Shown here: positions 43,701 through 57,000 of the stretch, piece by piece
Numbering within the stretch: position 1 is the stretch's first letter
Layout of the letters: each line of letters begins with the position of its first letter
From: Siderastrea radians
Lineage: Eukaryota; Cnidaria; Anthozoa; Scleractinia; Rhizangiidae
Reading direction: 5' to 3'
Length of the DNA: 64,000 nt
Assembly (NCBI GenBank): GCA_964017195.1
Contig: OZ024895.1
Location: forward strand, 23,498,733-23,562,732
The notes under the pieces: generated by a model
The model's input: the letters and a program-made list of their open reading frames with translations, nothing else
Databases searched by the model: none
Told to the model about the DNA's origin: nothing
Position numbers and translations under genes: made by a program

Positions 43701-44620
43701 CCCACTCCCACTTCCCCATTGTGCAGTTCCAGAAAATATCCATATCCACCCTATAGTTCCAAGGGGGTGGGGGGTCTTAAAGGCCAAACTTTTAAAAGAA
43801 AGTATGAAGCTAAACTGGAAATTTCAAAGGGGTGGGGGGTCCAACCCCCCCCCCCCCCCAAAAAAAAAAAAAAAGAAAAAACCAATGGCGGGAGGTATTG
43901 ATAATTTCTGAAAACACAGATTGGCAATTACATGGATCTAAACAGGACAAATTTTGTTCTACGCTAGGTTTGTACTGCTACAGAATGGGTCTGCTGTGTA
44001 TATTTTATAACAATACAGTGTTGACAAATGAACCTAAAAATTAATAATGTTGTCTCACTCATTCTCACCATGGGCTCATTCAGGACTCTACAGATCAGTT
44101 CTTCTCGACCTCGTAAGTACAAAGCAAAATATTTGAAACCCTAAGAATGGAGGCAGTAATAAAACATCAATAAAATACTGTTCATTTATAATAATATTGT
44201 TAATTTATAGTTCAGGACAAATTGAACCATACAAAAGCTGCATTAATTTAAGCTCAAGCTTATTATCATCTTGTTTTTAACTTTTAGCAATTTCTCTGTG
44301 ATGTACCTTCAAACATCCTCCTCTCAGCATCTCATTCAAAAAACTCTGCAATCTCTTTTTCTCCTGAAACAAACGTACAAATGCAAGATTAATTATTTAA
44401 GGCTTACATACAACATAAGTTGAAAAACGCGCGTCATGATACACACTGCCCACCTTACAAATTCCTCGTCAATATAGTCAAAACAATAACCACTTTCATC
44501 ATTTTTCGTATAGCAAATAAAAGCTTATGTTTATCTAAGAAGAAAAAAGCTTGTCAACACTTTAAATCGAAGCCAAACCCAACAAATACTTGCCATTTGA
44601 CTAAGCTGAGGGGACGCCAT
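37776..44620 (-). CDS. Conserved protein of unknown function with Gln/Tyr-rich tail
   Basis: Nine exons in transcribed order: 44594-44620, 44307-44363, 44069-44109, 42375-42481, 40661-40733, 40269-40331, 39967-40078, 39310-39501, 37776-38032, for about 306 aa. It starts MASPQLSQM. I do not recognise the family. Visible blocks: EKKRLQSFLNEMLRGG, REELICRVLNEPM, IWSYYDSPTSEK, LSGYGFMDIGLPPASPSDKD, STLFLIAAYARYNCPYVW, KLWDIIAEVVKLCMYPSPLN, VQRVIATGAMAHFLQ and EITRRHFKDLQTLVRQRR. The last about 52 residues are rich in Q, Y and P (low complexity, prion-like). No signal peptide or TM helix is obvious. Seven of eight junctions keep frame with clear splice sites; intron 1 needs a GC donor. Exon 2 to exon 3 does not: either exon 2 uses an earlier GTTTGA donor or a tiny exon was missed. 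Many conserved-looking blocks joined by clean introns argue for a real gene. Confidence 0.8.
39097..39174 (+). repeat. tRNA-like sequence (SINE head)
   Basis: GAGTCTCC and GGGGACTC pair as an acceptor stem. The A box (TAGCTCAGTGGTTAGAG) and B box (GGGTTCGATTCCC) are intact, but the anticodon arm does not pair. It lies in the last intron of the unknown minus-strand gene. A tRNA-derived repeat is more likely than a working tRNA. Confidence 0.6.
41026..41155. repeat. Inverted repeat, arms about 50 bp
   Basis: GATGTTGTAGTTCAATTTTA... returns as the complement ending TTGAACTACAACAT, with a spacer of about 35 bp. Very similar arms suggest a young foldback insertion in intron 4 of the unknown gene. 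Confidence 0.8.
43720..43925. mobile_element. Short MITE with poly-C/poly-A core
   Basis: Shares AGTTCCAGAAAATAYCCATA, AAACTGGAAATTTC and GGGAGGTAT words with 34455-34620. An internal C-run and A-run (about 43845-43875) produce false proline/lysine frames. Confidence 0.5.
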
Positions 44621-45045
44621 CTTGTTTTCTCGGAAAGCTGCCTGGCCTTCAGAGTCAAGGCCAGGTAACTTATCGTTCGGCGCGCTTTCGTTTGAAATGA
44701 AGATGAAAGTTGGATTTGAGGTGAAATTATGCGTAAAGATTCGTACCATTTTGACAAAATGAGACGGTAATAGCTCAGGAAATGCAACGAAAAGATTTCG
44801 CATCTTTTCTTTTGTTTCCGTGAGACAACTTAGAAGCGTCATGCTTGAATAACAAACAGCGATCAAGCTACAAAGTTGTGGTCGAAGTGACGGATCTTTT
44901 TTGTCTCCTTCCGATGGCTAACAACTTCTAACAAAGACAGTTCGCTGGTTCAGACAGATTGATTTGAATCTCAAGACGCTAATATGAATGGAAAATAGAA
45001 ATCAGAGCAAATCTGCGGAACTTGCAAGAAAAAGAAGTCGTTGAT
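44621..45045. promoter_or_regulatory. Bidirectional promoter, unknown gene / CEP63
   Basis: 425 bp separate the divergent start codons at 44620 (-) and 45046 (+). The region has no TATA box and no repeat. A four-codon upstream frame (ATG at 44984) precedes the CEP63 start. Confidence 0.6.
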
Positions 45046-48000
45046 ATGGAGACGTTTACAGACATCTTCTCGGAAAGGTAAGGTTGTAAACAAAACAAAA
45101 CGTTTTATCGGATTAGTCTTACATATTTGTTTACTCTTCTTGAAGCCTATATATACTGTTTTTTTTTTGTGGTTTTGGTTTATTCTCGGGTATAACAGTT
45201 TTTGAAGGAAAACTGTCTCGAATTAATTTAACAAAATACCTTGAACTTATTTGCATCTTACTGAATAAGACTATACCCAGATGACTGTTCAGCCCGGTAT
45301 TACATGAGGCGGGCCAGCCCGCCTGCGGGTAAATTTTGAAGCTGTCGTGTGAAAAGATGGCTACATCGAAGAGCATGAATCAAGTGTTTTATTTTCGCTA
45401 ATCCATTAGTTTGGCGTATCATTTTCGGTTTTACATAGCTTTATGGTCTGATAAACCTTTATGGGTTATATAGAAAGAGAAATATCCATCTTCTGGTGAG
45501 TCATTTTGCGCTGAAGTGAAATTTAGTGACGAGAAAGTGTTGGCCCGGCTAGCCGGGCCAGCCCAGCAATCGCGATTACATTGTAAATTTTCATCCCAGC
45601 TAGCCAGGCTAAATTTTTCCAAGTATAATCGCGAAGTTGATTTTTAGTGTGTTTCACAGACGTGCCGAGATGCCGGCAAACCGAGCCAGCCCGGCTAAGC
45701 GGGCCAGCCCGCCTCATGCAATCGGCCCCTAAATGCACGCCTATTGTTCCTTGCTTTGCAGGGCATCTAATTTAATTATGCTTTAAACTAAGTTGCTGGT
45801 TGTCAGGACTGAAAACACCATACTAGCTCTTCCGTATTTTATAAATTCAATAATATTTATTGCAGCATAAAGCAAAAAACTGAAAATAGCCTGAAGTTCA
45901 TAACTGTAGAAGAGCCTTCACTTCCATTTTCCTTGTTTGCACAACACTGATAATGCAAGTGAAGGTTTCTTGGTCACTCTATGCACCGGAGGGTAAGAGA
46001 CCTCTGCCCAAAACCGCTCGATTCCGTTTTTTGTGCTGCCATCCAGGATCTTGGACGAGGTACAACTATTTAATTTTACTGGTTTCTAACTGGCTCTCAA
46101 CTAGTTTATTTCGTGCAGAAGTTCTCTTATTTACCTGCTGCTTTGAGTGCTTTCAGGGTGTCGGTGAAACAGGGCGTGATCATCAAACAAGTCATCCACC
46201 CCCCTCTCCCTCCTGGGGGTTACTTCGCATTTCAAGTGATGGGGAGGTGCGAAGGATTTTTTGGCTTTGAAATTTATGATTTCAGGATTTTTGGATGAGA
46301 AAATTTTGGCAAGTATTTATTGGGTTAGTTTGTCAAAATGAACATTACGGTAGTTCTGGGAAAGTTGACTTGCAATAGTAGGATAAATAACATGATAAAT
46401 AACAGACAAACATGACCCTTCAAAAAGTACTCAGTTGTTCTTCATTATTGTCAGTTAATCCTTTCTGGGTACTTGTAAGGCTCCAAAATTCAGTATGGGA
46501 TTCATTTTGGTCCAGGGGATTTTTTCGGGTTTGAAATATATGAAATCCATATAATTTTATTTGAGCTGCGGATAAAGATAGAATTATATGTAGATCATTG
46601 CAGTGAAGGTGAAGAAGATCTACATATAATTCTGTCTTTATCCGCAGTTCAAATATATGAATTTCATATATTAAGTTCATTTATTCTCCATCTACAGGAT
46701 AAATACGAACTCTCAATTGACCAGCTCCCAGTTGGCTTGATAGCTCAATTGGTTAGAGCGCTGCACCGGTATCGCAGAGGTCATGGGTTCGATTCCCGTT
46801 CAAGCCTGAATTTTTTCAGGTTTCTTCTTGTCAACCGCTTAGGTTGAAACACCTTCACGCGATGATCTACATATAATTCTATCTTTATCCGCAGTTCAAA
46901 TATATGAATTTCATATATTTATTAATGTTCAATAATAATAATAATAATAATAATTTTTTTTCTCAGACTTAAATTTCAAATTTTTGGTTTTGTATGATAG
47001 AGTCACCCTACATGTACTTGATACACTCTATCCAATCTAATAATATTTTTTAAGGGATAATTTTTTGCACCTGAAATTTACACATGGTTTTGTCAGCAAA
47101 CCAGGTTTGGTATTAAAGCAGAAAAAAGATTTTTGACATTATATACTGAATATATACTGTTAGAATATACTGACAGTATAATTTCTATACTGAAATTTAA
47201 TGCCAATACTTACATGTCCCCTTGAAAACTTGTGAAAGGAAATGTTTACCGGTAAGTAAAATTAATTCAACTTGAATTTCAAGTCTTGTTGTGTGATTTA
47301 GCTCAGAAACTCACATTACAGTACTTTATATCTTATCTGATTGCAAGTTTTCTTAGAAGATTATTCTTCAACATTATAGTAACTGAAAATTTTATGCCAA
47401 GACTTTTATCTCCTCTTTTATGCCAAGTTAAACTTGTTTTCTTTAAAATATTGTTTACGAGGGAAATGTTTGCAATTTTTTATCTTAAACATTGAATAAC
47501 TTAATATTGTGTGATTTGTTAAATTTTATGAAACATGTACTTCTTTAACCCTTTAACCATCCTGGTCTACTTGAGGGACATTTTGTAACAACTTCTTCTA
47601 TGGTTAGACTTTTCCTTCTGACAAAAGAAAACTCACCTCCTCTGACCATTGTTGCTTCTTTGTTTGTTCCTCATCTGATTGAAGTTCATAGCTTGAAAGT
47701 CTGCGGCGATGTAAACGTGGTGAGGGAGATCGGAGTCTCACCCCTTTTGAAACTGCTGGTGGAGCCAACATTTTTGCAGTATTGGTTCATGGAATATAGT
47801 GAATAGTAACCAAGTTTTTCTAACTGTTTTGTATTCTTTTTGTCAGTATTATTATATATATGCTAATTTTTGAGGCAGGTGGGGATTTCTCAATGACAAG
47901 CAGTGTGTCTTTGATCACATAATTTGTTTTCTTTCAACAATAATGTGACAGGTGTTAATTGATAAATGCTTGAGAAATTAACAGCATCTTGTTTTACAAA

Positions 48001-51000
48001 TGGGTGAAAAGATTGAAATAAAAAAGCTAGAATAGATTAGAGGAAAAAAGTTCTAAGATAAAAGAGAACTCCACTAAGTGGAGTTCTCTGTGGAGTTCTC
48101 TTTTATCTTATGCAGTCTCCAAGTCTTGGTGACAATCTAGAGTATTGTGTATCAATGCAAATGTAATTTTAACATTTTCTGTGACAATATTATGTGACAA
48201 TATTACTTGCTTGTGAGGCTACCTTGGGGCTAAAGGTAAATGAAAACCCTCTAGTGGGTGTTCAAAGTTATATGCAATGCAAAAAATAATAAAATAAAAA
48301 TAATAAATAATATTAGTTCTAAAAATTTATTGATATAATTATTATAACAATTATTGTTATAATAATTATATCAATAAATTTTTAGAATTAAATCATTAGA
48401 TTAAATATTAGAACAAACAAAATACACTTACGGTAATATGTTTCTTGCTCCAGTCTGCTTTCAAACTGTTAATGGTAGGGCTAAACATGTGTACAATTTC
48501 TCCGAAATTCAGTCGCCTACATGTACTCTTCAAACTTTCTTTTTATCTTGCTAGCTTGATCAGGAAAGGGTCTTTGACATCATGCGAAGAAGAATTAAGA
48601 GAGGTACATTACGTGTCAAAATTGCACAATGATCTATGTTCGTCTTTTTAGCCAGATACTGAAATGTGGCCATGTACAGGTTTTCTACTAATAAAAATTA
48701 ATTTGTACTTGTAAGCTTAGGAGCATTACCCACCAAGTTTATATATTTAACAGGTACAAAAACTGTGGGGTGAATTATTTATCAGTATTGAGTGATAGAA
48801 CGGCACATACATACCGTGGATTAAATTTTTTATTAGCTAATGGAAGAAACTGTGAAACTTAATATATTTAACTGACTGTAATTTAATTACACTAAGTGAG
48901 TCTTTCAGTGTAAGTTATGTATTCAGAGATGCCCTCAAAAACTCTTCAGGTAAACGTTATTCATTTATCTATGGAAATCTTGTAGGCCAGGTGAAATCCG
49001 CATTTTCCAATCAAGAGTTGGATTTTCTATTCCATTATTTGAAGGACAAACCAAACCAAACTTTGCTACATCCAATCAGTCCATATACATAATTACATGG
49101 AGGCATATGGATCATTTACACTTTAGCAGGCACCTGAATTTGGTTTTGCTTGGTTTGTTCCATTTAGGGGACTTAAACCTTTTCCCATATACCACTATAT
49201 GCAAATTGACGAAACCTCTGTGTAATCACATCATTTTAATTTTTTAGTGATGTCTTTTATCATTTGTGCTTGATTTTATATAACTTACCAAATACTCAAT
49301 GTCAGAGTCTGTGAAGACCCTTGAATACCCTTGTTTATTAAGTTTTTAACTGTCAGTTCTACCAGACTAAGTATACAAGTTACACACTATAGGTATAATT
49401 ATTAATAATAAATAAAGATAAAAGAATTTGTTTTCTTAGCTGATGCGCCAGATTGATCTGATGGTGGCTGCCAAGAAAGTGGAATGGGAAAATCACATAC
49501 ATGCGCTTCAGATACAACTGGACAAGAAAAGCAAGGAACTGGAGTTTGTTAAAGATCAACTGGATCACAAGAGTCAGGAGGTATGTAAGGAAGATGAATC
49601 AAAATAATTTTTTTGCAACATACATTGTGGGGTGGGTTGGTGGGGGGCTAGAGACATTGAAACAGCATCTATTATTAATTAAAAGAATAATTATTTAAAT
49701 TATCATTACCTGTTATCTGGAGAGACAATTCAATACAATTGGATGAAAACAATCATAAAACAAAATCCTGTGGGATTTATTGTAAAACTGGTAACTGCAG
49801 CCACTTAACAGAGGTAACCACTGCTTGCATTTAAGTTTTATACAGTATGCAATATGTACATGTAGAGAGTGGTGCAGTTTCTGAGTGGCAAGGTAGGTTG
49901 GTACAGTCACACTAGTTAGGGTCACTAATGGTCCACTTGAGACAGTTTCTGAAGCATGTTCAACAATCAAGAGGAAGTACTTCCTAATAACTTATCTATT
50001 TAATCCAGTCTCCAATCTCCTCCTCCTGTAGTTGCTGGGACCATGCGAATGGACCAAATAAAGACCATGGTTTCTCACTAAAAGGCCTGGCCTTATCCAG
50101 AATTTACTGTGGGTAGTTTTACTGAAATTTCAACTGTTACAAAGACGTTATTATTTTCCTTTCATCAGGTGGGCAAGCTTCAGCAGAAGGCAGATGAGAT
50201 GGAAATGACCCAAAGAGATATTGTTACAGAGTACGAAGAACATGTGATGCATCTTAAAGAGGAGGTAAAAATATTCTACAGCAATATTGCAACCCTGGCT
50301 CAGTAGCTAAAGAGATATCAGGCTGGTGTTTATGAGTTAAACTGTTTGCATGTTTACAGTCAACTCCTAAAATTGAGCTGCAACACTTAATGATATTTTT
50401 TCTAGGTTGATAATCTGAAATATGAACATGACAAACTCCAGAAGAAGGGTACCAAGCAAACAGCTCAGGTTGAAAAAGAGAGAGACCAGGTATGGAGTGT
50501 TCTGTCATGTAGCGTATTTGCCATGATATGGCATAATCAGTTTGCTTTTAAATCAGTGCCTTACTGTTTCTTCTTTGTTGTGATTCCCTCTGTAGCTTTT
50601 GGCTGATTTAAAATCCAGAGATTCAGAAGTGGATAAGCTGAAGGATCGAATAGAGGTAATAAGGGATTTCAATAGCTTTTTAAGTAGGTGGTCTAAGAGA
50701 CAATTCTTGTGAGTATGCATGTGAGTGAAACTTAGGACGTTTGTAAATTCTTGAAGGTAAACAGTTATTCAACATATTGTGTCTGACTTCAAAGAGAAGT
50801 CAGTTACATCTTTATTCCCCTGGCCCAGAATTACTGCTATCCATATATTGGTGACATTCAAGGGAAGCATTATCTTTTTTCATATGAGATCAAAGGGTTA
50901 AACACATAACAACAAGGGACAGCTGGACATAGTCATGTTCACAACTAGCTTGTACTCTGAGGGCATGTAATCGCTGCATTCTGTACAATTTGCCCATTTG

Positions 51001-54000
51001 TTTTAAGTTAGGAATTTGGCCTTAAAGTGCACCTAACCTCAAAATATTTGTTGGGGCTAAAATAAATCACTGCTTCTGTCTCAACTATATTTTGCCCTCT
51101 TCTCCTGGAAATTTCACTTTTATTGGGCTGCAAAAGTTAATAAAACTCGTGGATATTATTTTATCCACGACTGAGCTAGTGAGGGACATGGGTCTATTTC
51201 TGAAGTGACATCACAAACTGCTTTGCATTGTTATTTTCAAAGAACTACCACAATGCAAAACAGTGTGTGACGTCATTTCAGGAATAGACCCATGCCCCTA
51301 CTTGCTCAGTCAAGAATTAAATGACGACCAGTTTTCTTAACTTTATAGGCCCATTAAGAGTGGAATTTCTGAGAAATTCCGGTATATTGAGAAAAGGGCC
51401 TAAAATATCTGAGACAGGTGCAGAGAATTAATTACCTATGCGAAAAAAATTGTTGAGGTTAGGTGCACTTTAATAAGAGTACATCTTGATTTACTTGTAC
51501 ATACAACTGTAGGAATATCGAGCCAAGATGTTAGAATGGGAAGGCGGGAGAAAAGCACAAGATGACCGCATCCGAGGGCTGGAGAACCAAAAGAAGGCCT
51601 TGATTGAGAAGAATGATTTGATGCAGGTATTGTTATTGATCAGTAATAGAAGACCTTCCAGGAAATGCACCCAAAGTGAAGAAAGGGGGGGGGGGGGAGT
51701 GGGGGGGTTGAAATCCAAATTGCTTCAAGTAAACTTTCCTTTGGCATGTTGACCAGTTACTGTGTATGAAACTTCATTTAATATTTATTTTTTGAACTGA
51801 ATGCTTTAAGTCTAAGAATTGGTTTATTATTTTTTGCAAAAAGCTGTAATGACTCATGCAAAACACAAGTTAGTTACCTGTTTGAGGTGAAACAAAAGAA
51901 AACAGCCAAGCATCAGGTCCTCTTTAGTTTAGTCACTTAACCCTTTCACTCCCAAGGGTGCCTCAAATCAAAATTCAAGACAAATCCCCAATTTCATTTT
52001 GTAAAACACTAAAACATAAATAGTACCATGTGAAAGTACTGCTGAAGAGGTTTCATTTGAATGGTTACACCATAGGCTTTCATCCACAATTTTGGAAGCC
52101 GTTAGAATCACCTTAATGTTTCCATAACTGACTCTGGGAGTGAAACGGTTAAGCATAGTTTTAGAAAAAGGACTGCTGCTTTACGAAACTATGTTAGTTA
52201 GATAATAACTGGACTGAAAGGAAACATTGAGTCAACTTTGTTTTTTTTTAGCCAAAATGTTACATACATGTACCTTTTACAAAATTCCTTTGATTGCTTA
52301 CCTTTGTTTGTGTCTTTCATTTAATGCTCTATGATCTACCCCCTTAGCAACAGTTGCTGGGATACCAAGCACAGCTAAACAAAAGGAGGCAGATGATGGA
52401 AAACCTTGAACGTGATCATCAACAGGAAATGGCTGAATTACACTCTCAGGTAGAATGACGTACTGAGAAATTTGCCCTTTATATAAACACGTTGTGGAAA
52501 AGGGAGCAGTAATGAATAAAACAATAACAGTTACTTTTGAAATGAAAATGTAACCATCTCAGTTGGCGCAATTTAAGCAATTGCGCTTAAGCCCAAAAAG
52601 AAGATTTTCGGGACTTCAACGGGATTCAAACCTGTGGCCTCTGCGTTCCCGCTGCAGTGCTCTACCAACTGAGCTATGAACACCCATACATTGGGAGCAG
52701 GCCAATTTATTGAGATGAACTCAATAAATTTAAATAATTATTGTATGTTTTGTTGCTGAGCTGGGCAGTCTTGAAAAGTTAATTTGTCACTGACATTCTT
52801 ACTTTAGGGCAGACAGGAATTGCAAAAAAACTATGACTTATTCTCTGAAACACCCTTTCCTACAAGTAATCTGTTGACTAGTTATTTAACATAAATTATT
52901 TTTTTTGACTGCAGCTTGACCGTGCAAAGAATGAATGTGATGGAACTGAAGACACTGTTCAACAGTAAGGATGTGTCATTATAAAATAATGTTATAATAA
53001 TCTGTTTGTTGCTGTAAATAATACAGCGTGTAGTACAGAATACTATAAAGAAGGATTGTAAGTGCTCTTTGTCAAGGATACATGATCAATATCAGGCCTT
53101 CCTGAGAGTGCTGAACATTTGTCTTAGGTGCAAAGTCTAATTGATTACAGATTTCCTTTATTAATAATAAATACTCATGGTGTTTAAAAGGTTAGACAAC
53201 AAGTGGTGTTTCCTTTTCAGATTGAAGAGTTCTCTGGAAGAAGCTCTGGCAACCAACAGAGAACAGGCTTCTGACATTGCTAACCTGCAAGATGAACTAA
53301 GAAAGATTCACTCATCCTTTCAGGTAATCCTGGTGGTTTTGACTGAGTTTCAGTAAAATGAAGAAAAAGGATTGCACTCATTATTATTTGCGCACTATCA
53401 AAACTAGGGCTGCAACGATACATTTTCCCACGATACGATACTTATCTCGATACAAAGGCCACGATACGATACGCGATACGATACATTAGTGTGTGCAACA
53501 AAACTAGTTACGAACAACTTACACTACTTTTAAATAATTTATTTCCATAATAATAAGTTTAACACAGCAATAACACAACATCAAATCACCTTACAATTAG
53601 GGTTAAAATGTAGAGCTTGGGTAAGGAATATTAAAGACAGTAATTCCCCAAATTTGTTGATGTAGCATATTTTATTGTATCATAATATCGCGATGCCTTG
53701 TTTAAATATCGATATTCGTATCATTGGAAAAATATCGTGATTCACCGATACATCGGTGTATCGTTGCAGCCCTAATCAAAACTGTTTGATACTGTTAAGT
53801 TCTGAAGGTAACAACCAATGTTTTAGGTAATATTAACTTACAGGCACCCTCTAAGAATTCAACTACCTACAACCTTTTTCATACGTTTCTTTGTAGCGTC
53901 TTGAGGAAGAAAACGCCCATCTTCAGTTGGAACTTCAAGCGAGAGATGATCTGATTAGAGTAACTATGTTATGTTTTTTTTTCATCACTTTTCCTCTTAT

Positions 54001-57000
54001 TGAATTTTTATTGAGCACCAAGATAGATGTTACTGCACAACTTACTTGTGAAACTTTTTTTTCTGTCCCTGCCTACATGTATTTCAGTACCAGTTGCAAA
54101 CATATCCCAATGACTTCACAGTCTGTCAAAAAAGGTTAAGGGACAGCTAGTAATGAAGCTAATTACTTCAAGGGAACATATACTCCACAATTATCAGGGC
54201 CAGAAGGAAACATACACCAGGTTTTGGGTTCCTGCAAGATGGGCAAAGAAGTGTACACTAATGCATATGTTTTCAGAATGGAACCCTGACACTTGAGCAT
54301 GCCTTTTTGTGCAACTTCGTTATGAAAGTTCTAAAATTCATGGCCTCAGCAAGGCACTCAACGATGATCCACTGTAACTGAACATGCGAAAAATTTACAA
54401 TTGTACAGCGGAGGTAAATCTCGTGAACAAGACAATCAATCATTCATGCAAATTTAAACTTTGAATTCAAGTTGGTTTTTACGCAATGTTTTGATCATCA
54501 TTCTCAAAACAAGACCGTCTTTACGTACTTCAGTGCTTTTTCGTGTTAACTACAGGCAGCGGAAGATGATCAAAAACAGCATTCAGAAGATATCTCTAAA
54601 CTGGAGCAAAGTTTGATCATGAAAGATGAGGTTATCAGGTAAATATTCACAAGCAAGAAGTGCCCTGAAAAGGGATGAAACCCTAAAAAGGGGCTATCAT
54701 TAAGCGCAAGTTGAGCCACAGGCAGCCCAAGCGCACGACGAGATCAGTTCCTACCAAGAGGCATACATTAACCCGTTCTCATTTTGTCCGCATATTTAAG
54801 CCTGTTCCACGTGGTGCATATTATCACACTTCAGCAAAATACATGTCGAAAACGTAACAAATACACTTTAAATGCCAAAAATATGAAAGAATTCGAATTA
54901 CATGGTCAAAATTAGTAACCTTGATTTTGCGTTGTTTTAATTGTTGTTTTTGGGCTTCTTGGACTAGTTTGAAGAGTTTTGAAGTGATTTGGGCGAGAAG
55001 CTGTTTTTGAATTTTGTAGTCGTAACAATGTTTTCTTGGTCCATTTTCAGACAGTTGGAAGACGTAAGTAGACGAACAGAAAATATTGAAATAAAGAGAC
55101 TGAAGGAGGATCTTAGAACAAGCCGATTAGAAATACAGTGAGTTACAGAATGTTGATGCAGTGCATTTTTCAAACTATGTGACTACCTACCTCTGCGCTT
55201 GCTAATTTTTTACGTTATATCAAGGCATGGTTTGGAAATTCGTTTTCAAATGGCATTTTTGCTAATGAGTCAAACTTGTTTTTTACGATTGAACAACGCA
55301 CCTTATCCAGTAGTCTGATCGATTGTTGAACAAGTTGAAAACTTTATCCTGTGGAAAAGTGTCTCAATTGGTGAATAAAGTGTAAAGAACTGCAACGCAT
55401 ATTATCCTCTGAATAACGTTTTTGTCGCCTTTTTGTGGCCTCTGTTGTCATGTTGTGTTCTCAGATAAGGACAGGTGTTTTGCTCTTCATTGTCCTTTTT
55501 TATAATAAGGAGATCACCGTTGAACTGTTGGGGGAAATGTGGTCATAAACACTATAATTTATGGGTCTACAAAACTTTTTAGACGTAGCCGTGGGGCGGG
55601 GGGAGATGGGGGGGGGGGGTAAGATTCGGAATAAAAAAAGAGGGAATTGGGGAGAGACCCTCATGTTTTCTTTCCTTTTTCTTTCCCTCCCCTCCCCTTA
55701 ACTACGCCTACTATGCAGGCTAAGAATTTTAGACTTCAAATGATTTGTTTTGCAGATCGCATTTAGATAGCAGTCAGTATCAAAAGAATGAAGTCGGCCA
55801 TCTAAGTAAAAAGTAAGTGCAACCTGGTTTCCACGTCTCAACCAAATACAGTACTCTCCGGCTTGAATTGTGCTTTTTTTTTAATTAAGCAGATGTCTCA
55901 AATTAATCCTTCCTTATCTGTTTCTTTCTTCAAAACAGGCTAGAAAATAGTAGAAACGAAATTTCAAAGCTTCAAACAGAGCTGAGCAGAAAGGTACTGT
56001 GTAACCAGAGATCACACGTGTTGCAAACTTCACTATAATTATCAATGTACAATGTGCTATAGTCAGCTCCAACTGCCGTTGGCATAATTTTAGAAGGTTG
56101 ATGGTTTTGAAACAGTAACCCCAAGACTGTGACTGATGGATTACTATATCGTAAAAAAAAAGGTTTGGGGGAAGGCCAGAGTTATTTGTTGTTGTTTCGC
56201 TTCATTTTAGTCATTCTTTTAACGAGGATACATTTGTTTGATGCCTGATTTTATAATTTTCTTCTTAAGATTTGTCATTAACCATGAATTATTTTCCTTT
56301 TGAACTTTTAGGAGGATCAACTGAAATTTATTGAACAAAACGATCTTAAACAGCATGTGCTAGAAAGTTCAAAGGTTTGAGAACTAATTAGTCACTTTTG
56401 ATTACCAAGGTATTGTTTCTCCTATAATGTAAAAGCATCTGTCACTGTCATTTGTAGCTGCTCAGCACTAAAAGCTACCAAACAAAGCAGATGAAAAAAC
56501 GAACAAACCAACCAACAAGCAAAAAACATTTTACCGAAGTCGTCAATTTTGCACTAATCCCGTGTTAGCTTAATCAAGCTTTAAGCACGTTGATCGAGCC
56601 CAGGCGTTTTCTTACGCACCTTCTTGAAGAGGTGGGTTGAAGGGAAAGTTACGAGTGAAACGATCCTACGAAGTCTTCCGACGGCCTTCAGGTGCTTTCC
56701 GAAGTTCCGAAGTTCTTGTCGGGAACAATAGTTGCCATTCCACTAATACGTCCGTTGAAGCCACATGTAAGACATCATTTGACACAAATAAATACTTTAT
56801 ACATCGTCTAGCCTCTTGTCTAGGTAGCTTTGAATACACTCGAGAAACTAATGTGTAAGGTAGCGAATAAGAAAATCTAGAGAGCAAATAAAATGATAAA
56901 TAATTTTTCGTTTCCATAGTGTCACTGTAAACCAGATTACCTCAGACAGTGGCCGCTATGTATAGTATTTCGTTCACTTCATAAAACAGCAAGCGAGAAA

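Noticed and set aside
43684..44044. Overlapping frames with long proline and lysine runs
   Set aside because: These are translations of a poly-C/poly-A core of a MITE.
47696..47795. Candidate extra exon in CEP63 intron 1 (CTTGAAAGTCTGCGGCG..., open in the right phase)
   Set aside because: Exon 1 joins exon 2 (48564) directly and gives the family sequence SERKGSLTSCEEEL. The extra segment has no coiled-coil or family character and no convincing donor.
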